This document shows, piece by piece, positions 7,133 to 11,080 of a stretch of DNA of 11,080 nt (the stretch's first letter is position 1; every line of letters starts with the position of its first letter). A model generated the notes under the pieces. It ran no database searches. It saw only the letters and a list, made by a program, of their open reading frames with translations, and was not told the origin of the DNA. The DNA is taken from the NCBI GenBank assembly GCA_003485185.1, contig DNAS01000039.1:28771-39850 (forward strand), written 5' to 3'. The translations under genes and the position numbers were made by a program. Source of the DNA: Phycisphaerales bacterium. Its GTDB lineage: Bacteria > Planctomycetota > Phycisphaerae > SM23-33.

Positions 7133-8215
7133 TTACGACGGGACGCGGACCGGCGCCGTCGTCTTGCGCTCGACCACGGCCGAGGGAATCAGCAGGTGCT
7201 CCACCACATGCGGAGGCGCAAAGTGCCTTTCCATCAGTTCCACGACGGCTTTGCCGTAGGCGGCGATGTCGGTTTCGACGGCCGTCAGCGGCGGATTGAG
7301 GAACGGCCCGATCATTCCTTCGCCGCCATGCGAGATCAGGCTGATGTCTTCGGGGATGTGGATTCCGCGTTCCCGCAGCGCCCTCATGGCGGCGCCGGCG
7401 CCGGTCCACGCGGCGCAGAAAATGGCGGTGAATTCAGGATGCGGATTGTCCAACCAACGGCAGAAGAACTCGTACGTGGAAACGACGGATTGGGCGAACA
7501 TGGGCGTTCCGCTGGCGACGACCAGTTCATCGAGGTTTTTCTCTCCGAGCGTCTCCATGGCTTGGCGCCATCCTTCCGCTCGCTGCACGCCCGACGGCGC
7601 CGCCGGTTCGCTGAGCAGCAGGAGGATTCGCCGATGCCCCAGGCCCGCCAGGTGTTCGACGGCAAGGCGTCCCACCTGGCGGTCGTCGATCTGCACACTG
7701 CTGACGCGGGCGCCCTCGGGCGGATCCTGGATGACGATGATGGGGCGGCGCGGTCGGCGCAGGGCCGCCAGCAGGCGAGGTGGGAAGAACTCCGCGGGCG
7801 GCAGGAGAATGGCGGCGTCGTTGTCGCCCAGGGCCCGCTTGAGGTCCAGCGTCTCGAGCTTGCGATAGCTGACCAAGTCAAAGGCCCAATCTTTTTCCGC
7901 CCCGGCGCGGGCGATGGCCCGGCACAGTTCGTCGAAGGTGGGCGAGGGATAGTCCGGGCGGATCATCGCCACCCGACGCACCGCCGGGTCGCCCGCCTCG
8001 GCCACCACCACGCGTAACTGCCCCGGCGGGCGCACCACGAGCCCCTCTCGGCGCAGGCGGTCCAGGGCGCGTTCCACGGTCGCCTGGGAAACGCCGTATT
8101 CCCGCTTGATTTCCGCAACGGTCGGAAGGGGGTCACCCGCCGACAAACTCCGGATGCGGCTTCGAAGCCTTTGCGCCAGCTTGAAATGCTTGGTTGTGCA
8201 AAGCGGTTTAGGCAT
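7133..8215 (-). CDS. GntR-family transcriptional regulator with LacI-type sugar sensor domain
   Basis: 360 residues. A winged helix-turn-helix occupies about 10-70, with LPTVAEIKREYGVSQATVER and then LDRLRREGLV, the standard GntR DNA-reading helices and wing. Residues 80-350 form a LacI/periplasmic-binding-protein-like effector domain: VAMIRPDYPSPTFDEL at its start, the VQIDDRQVGRLAVEHLAGLGHRRI segment (in two parts) that is diagnostic of the LacI sensor, then FTAIFCAAWTGAGAAMRAL and IPEDISLISH. This GntR-LacI hybrid is the architecture of Bacillus AraR and is common in planctomycetes and Verrucomicrobia beside sugar-use genes. It is convergent with the glycoside hydrolase, with 43 bases between stop codons. 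The shared motif over both promoters suggests that it controls the hydrolase and itself, with a saccharide as effector. The ATG at 8215 follows GAGGGG closely (two bases), and the promoter lies so near that the mRNA may be almost leaderless. Confidence 0.9.
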   Translation of the reverse strand: MPKPLCTTKHFKLAQRLRSRIRSLSAGDPLPTVAEIKREYGVSQATVERALDRLRREGLVVRPPGQLRVVVAEAGDPAVRRVAMIRPDYPSPTFDELCRAIARAGAEKDWAFDLVSYRKLETLDLKRALGDNDAAILLPPAEFFPPRLLAALRRPRRPIIVIQDPPEGARVSSVQIDDRQVGRLAVEHLAGLGHRRILLLLSEPAAPSGVQRAEGWRQAMETLGEKNLDELVVASGTPMFAQSVVSTYEFFCRWLDNPHPEFTAIFCAAWTGAGAAMRALRERGIHIPEDISLISHGGEGMIGPFLNPPLTAVETDIAAYGKAVVELMERHFAPPHVVEHLLIPSAVVERKTTAPVRVPS

Positions 8216-8223
8216 TACCCCTC

Positions 8224-8253
8224 ATTGTATATCGACATGCATGGTCCTCGCAA
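8224..8253 (-). promoter_or_regulatory. Promoter of the regulator gene
   Basis: On the minus strand, TTGCGA (8248-8253, four of six) is followed after 18 bases by TACAAT (8224-8229, five of six). Transcription would begin near 8217, only a few bases before the ATG at 8215. The operator-like motif fills the spacer and touches the -10 box. Confidence 0.5.
8228..8239 (+). promoter_or_regulatory. Candidate operator (regulator promoter copy)
   Basis: TATATCGACATG on the plus strand matches 11 of 12 bases of the motif at the hydrolase promoter (4364-4375). It is an imperfect dyad (CATGTCGATATA on the other strand) between -35 and -10 of the regulator's own promoter, consistent with autorepression. 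It may be the weaker site because one half is altered. Confidence 0.55.
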
Positions 8254-8349
8254 GAAGGAAGCGCCGTTGCCTTTTGCCCGGTTGGGCGGGAATCCCGACG
8301 TCCGTTAGTCAAAGCTCTTCCGTATGTTGCAAGCGATTTGAAGAGATTC

Positions 8350-8991
8350 TCACTCCGGATCGGCTGTGTCATGCCGACGACGAGCCATCCGGTGTTTCGA
8401 GGCGGACAGCAACGCATCAGCGCCCACCTGGGCGGTGGCGCTGAGCTTCAGCGCGGTCTCCACGGGCATGTCCACCTCGCGGACGTTTTGCCGGGGGACG
8501 AACAGCACCGGGCCGCCGAGCATGTATCCCAGCGGCACGTAGACCGCCACCCGGTCGGTTCCGTCCGCCGTCCCGACCGGTCGGTCATTGGTCAGGATGC
8601 CCAGCGCGGTGACCGACGTGCCCGGGAAGGTGCATTCGACCACGCGCCCCATCTTGCCTTCGGCCCCCGACGGCCCGAACAGCTTCAGCAGGTCGCGCAC
8701 CGATTCGTAGATGGTCTTGACTCCCGGCAGGCGCGTAATGACTCTTTCGACATGCCCCAGCGCCCAGCGGAACAGCCAGAGGTGCGTCAGAAGCCCTAGC
8801 AGGTAGACACACACGATCACAACGACGATCCCCAGGCCGTGAAGCTTTTCCACACCCGGCCAGAAGTTCATGATTGCCTGCTTGCCCAGACGGTCCAGCG
8901 ACGAGCCCAGCCAATAGACCGCGTACACCGTCGCCGCGAAGGGCGCCGCCAGGAGCACCCCCGCCATGATGATGCGAAACTGTTTCTGCAT
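8350..8991 (-). CDS. DUF502 family membrane protein
   Basis: 213 residues. Two membrane segments lie near the N-terminus (about 7-28 and 52-75), separated by a short loop containing LGSSLDRLG. A soluble domain follows, with the family's typical features: RLPGVKTIYESVRDLLKLF (about 87-105), GILTNDRPVG, and YVPLGYMLGGPVLFVPR (about 151-167), then a VDMPVETALK segment. This matches DUF502 (PF04367) in length and order. The function is unknown; members occur widely in bacteria and in plants. The start at 8991 is backed by AAGGAG (8999-9004) 7 bases upstream. It lies 91 bases after the DUF2617-like gene on the same strand and 134 bases before the regulator, so it may share transcripts with either. 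The last 15 or so residues are basic and variable. Confidence 0.88.
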   Translation of the reverse strand: MQKQFRIIMAGVLLAAPFAATVYAVYWLGSSLDRLGKQAIMNFWPGVEKLHGLGIVVVIVCVYLLGLLTHLWLFRWALGHVERVITRLPGVKTIYESVRDLLKLFGPSGAEGKMGRVVECTFPGTSVTALGILTNDRPVGTADGTDRVAVYVPLGYMLGGPVLFVPRQNVREVDMPVETALKLSATAQVGADALLSASKHRMARRRHDTADPE

Positions 8992-8998
8992 TTCCGGA

Positions 8999-9004
8999 CT
9001 CCTT
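8999..9004 (-). promoter_or_regulatory. Ribosome binding site of the DUF502 gene
   Basis: AAGGAG on the minus strand, 7 bases before the ATG at 8991, fixes that start. No convincing promoter is seen in the 91-base gap before it; a weak TTGCAT/CATAGT pair with 18-base spacing is the best found. Confidence 0.65.
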
Positions 9005-9082
9005 CGGATTGCGCCTGTCAGGATAGAGACTATGCGGGCAACGGGGCGGGAGATGCAAACCGAAAATCATCCCCCGTGACGT

Positions 9083-9628
9083 CTACACCAGCTCAAAGAT
9101 CGACTGGGTGCGGATGACCGTCATTTCTTCCGGGAAGGCGTGGAATGAATAGACGTGCAGCTCGTTGGGTTTGGCTTGGTAGTCGATGTACGAAAACGGC
9201 GTCAGCGACGAGCGGGTCATCCACATCGGGAAGGGGACGAACAATCCGCGGCGGGCGCCGGCCTTCGCCAGGTCGTGATGCGTCTTGGCGTAGACCGCGG
9301 GGCTCATGGTCTCCACCTGGAAACTCATCATGTATTTAATGCCTTCGGACTGCTTGCACTCGTGGTCGCGCTCTCCCCGGAACGGCAACTGGACCAGCAG
9401 TCCCCGCTGGGGCAGGAGGGCGTCGGCCTCGGCGGTCACTTCCACCAGCGAGGTTCCCCCGCGGTAGAACCCGACGACGTGCGTGCATCCGGTGACCCAG
9501 ATCTGCGCCTCGTAGGCGGCCTTGACGATGCGATCGTCATGGTAGATCTCGAACAACTCCGGGTGGAGCGGTCGGTCGTACAGGTAGAACCGGAGGTTCT
9601 CCAGTCTCTGTTTTTGGCCGATGCTCAT
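9083..9628 (-). CDS. Hypothetical protein, possibly DUF2617-like
   Basis: 181 residues, soluble, with no signal peptide or membrane segment. It opens with a YLYDRPLHPELFEIY segment (about 15-29). A GCTHVVGFYRGGTSLVEV segment follows (about 47-64), then IKYMMSFQVETMSPAVY (about 97-113), and the protein ends EEMTVIRTQSIFELV. The order of a GxxHVV strand, a glutamate-containing strand and a VE(T/R)L-like strand with a V/EFY tail recalls DUF2617, but this rests on memory of the family and the assignment is tentative. No catalytic motif is evident. The start at 9628 is preferred over the longer frame from 9676: the latter coincides with a TATAAT -10 box, so it would not be transcribed, and a GGGGG run lies about ten bases before 9628. 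The gene sits between DUF2062 and DUF502 genes on the same strand. Confidence 0.72.
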   Translation of the reverse strand: MSIGQKQRLENLRFYLYDRPLHPELFEIYHDDRIVKAAYEAQIWVTGCTHVVGFYRGGTSLVEVTAEADALLPQRGLLVQLPFRGERDHECKQSEGIKYMMSFQVETMSPAVYAKTHHDLAKAGARRGLFVPFPMWMTRSSLTPFSYIDYQAKPNELHVYSFHAFPEEMTVIRTQSIFELV

Positions 9629-9675
9629 GATGCTATGCCCCCGGGCGTTTCCCGCTCCGGGATCCTCCACAACCA

Positions 9676-9703
9676 ATTATACCGGGCAAGGCCCTTCCCA
9701 CAA
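9676..9703 (-). promoter_or_regulatory. Promoter of the DUF2617-like gene
   Basis: On the minus strand, a perfect TATAAT (9676-9681) follows a weak TTGTGG (9698-9703) with a 16-base spacer. Transcription would start near 9669, giving a leader of about 40 bases before the ATG at 9628. It separates this gene (and perhaps DUF502) from the GT9-DUF2062 pair. Confidence 0.5.
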
Positions 9704-9715
9704 CTCCAAATCGCA

Positions 9716-9731
9716 CCCCCGGTGGAGGGGG
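9716..9731 (-). terminator. GC-only hairpin after DUF2062, possible weak terminator
   Basis: CCCCC and GGGGG arms around a six-base loop begin three bases after the DUF2062 stop. No U-tract follows on the minus strand, so intrinsic termination is doubtful. Its position between a stop codon and a new promoter is the only support. Confidence 0.2.
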
Positions 9732-9734
9732 GAA

Positions 9735-10253
9735 TTATTTGTGGATGGCGGGTTCGTGCAGCTGGCGTTGAAGGCGGAACAAAAGCACCGCGCGATAAAC
9801 CAGGACATACGCCAGGATCGCCAACAGGATGCCTACGAGGAAGCTTCCCAGCCAGAGGGGCATGAAAATCGGCCAGATGGCATGCCACCACGCCTGCACT
9901 CGTTCGTACCAGACGCCGTGGAAGGCCATCGCCTGGTGAAAGGCGCGGTCGAATTGGCGCCAGGTGTATTGTCCGCCCAGCAACCAGCTTCCGAGAAGGA
10001 AGTTCGGGCCGTAAATGGGGACGAGGGTGAAGGGGTTGGAAATCCAGACGAAGGGGACGCCCACGAGCTTGTTTGCCCGCAACAGCCAAGCCAGCGCAAC
10101 CGTCAAGATCATCTGGAAACCGATGGTCGGGGTCCAGGTGACGAAGATCCCGATCGCCACCCCCAGCGCGATGCGGTGGGGGGTGTCGTCCAGGCTCAGC
10201 ACCCGGTAGACGAAGAAGCGCCTCAAGCGATTTAGGACGTATCGTACGGGCAT
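9735..10253 (-). CDS. DUF2062 family membrane protein
   Basis: 172 residues. A basic N-terminus (RYVLNRLRRFFVYRVL) is followed by hydrophobic segments at about 29-58. The family signature WISNPFTLVPIYGPNFLLG lies at about 70-88, then an amphipathic, Trp-rich region, and a long C-terminal membrane stretch at about 132-155. This fits DUF2062 (PF09835), small integral membrane proteins of unknown function often found near envelope glycosyltransferase genes. The ATG at 10253 begins one base after the TAA of the GT9 gene (10255-10257). GGAG in the GT9 gene's last codons is a fitting ribosome site, so the pair is probably translationally coupled. A longer in-frame start at 10295, inside the GT9 gene, is less likely. 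Confidence 0.88.
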   Translation of the reverse strand: MPVRYVLNRLRRFFVYRVLSLDDTPHRIALGVAIGIFVTWTPTIGFQMILTVALAWLLRANKLVGVPFVWISNPFTLVPIYGPNFLLGSWLLGGQYTWRQFDRAFHQAMAFHGVWYERVQAWWHAIWPIFMPLWLGSFLVGILLAILAYVLVYRAVLLFRLQRQLHEPAIHK

Positions 10254-10254
10254 C

Positions 10255-11080
10255 TTACGTGCTCCGACGGGCAAGCATTGCCCGCGCCGCATCAAGGACG
10301 CGACCGGCCTCGATGGACTGCATGCAGGTCACGTGGCGGCAGGTTCGTTTCCGGCATCCCTGGCAGGGGACGTCGGCCACGAGGGCTTGCCCCAGCCGGT
10401 AAGGGCCGGTGTGTTCCGCGCGGGTCGGACCGATCATCACGACCGCGGGTACGCCCAGCGCGGGGGCGATGTTCATGACGGCCGAATCGTTGCAGAGCAC
10501 TCCCGCAGACGCGGCGACCACGCCCGTCAGCTCCGCGATTCCGGTCCCCCCGCTCAGGTCGATGACGCCCGTCATCCCTTCGCACACCGCGGCGCAGACG
10601 TCCCGCTCATTGGGCGCACCCAGCAGCACCACCGGCAGATCGTGGGACAGGGCCCGGATCACCTTTCGCCATTGGCGCACGGGATAGGCCTTGGTGGCCC
10701 AGCGGGTTGCCGGCGCGACGGCAACGAACCCTCCCGGGGGCAGGGTCCGCTCGCGGCAGAAAGCGTCGGCGAACTGCCGGGCGACGTCGGACAACTCCAG
10801 CGTGAAGTCCTCGCTCCGCGCGTCCACGCCCAGCGCCCTGGCCAGTTCGATGTTCCGATCGACGGTGTGCGCAGCGCGGACGGAAATGGGGTGCGTGTAG
10901 AATCCGCGGGCCATCTCGCGGGCGTCGGCGAATCCTGCCCGAACGGCGGCGCCCGTCGCGCGGGCGAAGTATCCGCTACGGAACAGTCCCTGCAAGTCGA
11001 TTACCCAATCGAACCGCCCCGTCCGCAGCCGCCGCCTCAGGGCCCACAGCGCCCACCCCGCCCGCGGCGACCGCCACCAG
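10255..11080 (-). CDS. Glycosyltransferase family 9 (heptosyltransferase-like), N-terminus beyond window
   Basis: 274 C-terminal residues; the frame is open to the right edge, so the start lies outside. The first in-window segment includes FDWVIDLQGLFRSG, the classic GT9 N-domain element, showing that a TTG at 10995 is not the start. Further along are FVAVAPATRWATKAYP (donor-site loop of the C-domain, with the SRWxTKxWP-like pattern), VVLLGAPNERDV, the VIDLSGGTGIAELTGVV helix, LCNDSAVMNIAPALGVPAVVMIGPT, and HTGPY. Near the end is the C-x2-C-x4-C-x4-C cluster (CQGCRKRTCRHVTC) typical of LPS heptosyltransferases. GT9 enzymes add heptose or related sugars from nucleotide donors to LPS core at the inner face of the inner membrane, so an LPS-bearing diderm is likely. 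The exact sugar is not determined. Confidence 0.9.
   Translation of the reverse strand, partial: WWRSPRAGWALWALRRRLRTGRFDWVIDLQGLFRSGYFARATGAAVRAGFADAREMARGFYTHPISVRAAHTVDRNIELARALGVDARSEDFTLELSDVARQFADAFCRERTLPPGGFVAVAPATRWATKAYPVRQWRKVIRALSHDLPVVLLGAPNERDVCAAVCEGMTGVIDLSGGTGIAELTGVVAASAGVLCNDSAVMNIAPALGVPAVVMIGPTRAEHTGPYRLGQALVADVPCQGCRKRTCRHVTCMQSIEAGRVLDAARAMLARRST

Noticed and set aside
7196..8017. 273-codon open frame on the plus strand
   Set aside because: It is antisense to the GntR/LacI-type regulator, whose own frame has full-length domain matches.
8276..8287. GCCC-GGTT-GGGC small hairpin between DUF502 and the regulator
   Set aside because: It has only four stem pairs and no U-tract in either direction, so it is not supported as a terminator.
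9629..9676. N-terminal extension of the DUF2617-like protein from a TTG at 9676
   Set aside because: The TTG coincides with the TATAAT -10 element, so these codons would be untranscribed or at the very 5' end.

Overview
The window is GC-rich, densely coding bacterial DNA with seven genes, one of them cut by the right edge. The gene families suggest a diderm, probably a member of the Planctomycetota/PVC group. They include a large RND exporter with a LolA-like partner, a GT9 heptosyltransferase-type enzyme with DUF2062, DUF502, a DUF2617-like protein, and a GntR regulator with a LacI-type sensor next to a CBM9-bearing glycoside hydrolase. That placement is inferred from gene content alone. No tRNA, rRNA, CRISPR array, insertion sequence or phage gene is visible.

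Left third (58-4147, minus strand): a two-gene operon encodes a 1064-residue RND/MMPL (HAE3-type) inner-membrane transporter and a secreted LolA-like protein of the 'outer membrane lipoprotein-sorting' family. The two genes overlap by 23 bases, and the second has a strong ribosome site inside the end of the first. Together they look like an envelope lipid or lipoprotein export pair. The transporter is unusually long. It has a helical insertion in its second periplasmic loop and a C-terminal extension with a C-x-C-x2-C cluster followed by two extra membrane segments.

Middle (4148-8215): a divergent promoter region leads into a plus-strand glycoside hydrolase (TIM-barrel, clan GH-A-like, with a C-terminal CBM9/DOMON-type domain and no signal peptide). 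Convergent to it is a GntR/LacI-sensor transcription factor. A 12-base motif, TATATCGAYATG, lies between -35 and -10 of the hydrolase promoter. It occurs again, with one Y-position difference, over the regulator's own promoter. This points to a self-contained sugar-responsive unit in which the regulator controls the hydrolase and itself.

Right third (8350-11080, minus strand): from upstream to downstream the genes are a partial GT9 glycosyltransferase, a DUF2062 membrane protein starting one base after its stop, a DUF2617-like soluble protein with its own TATAAT promoter, and a DUF502 two-TM membrane protein. These look like envelope or housekeeping genes. The functions of the last three are not known.

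Bases 1-57 hold no complete gene. They are a purine-rich (minus-strand) tail after the LolA-like gene, ending in Shine-Dalgarno-like sequence that may serve a gene starting beyond the left edge.
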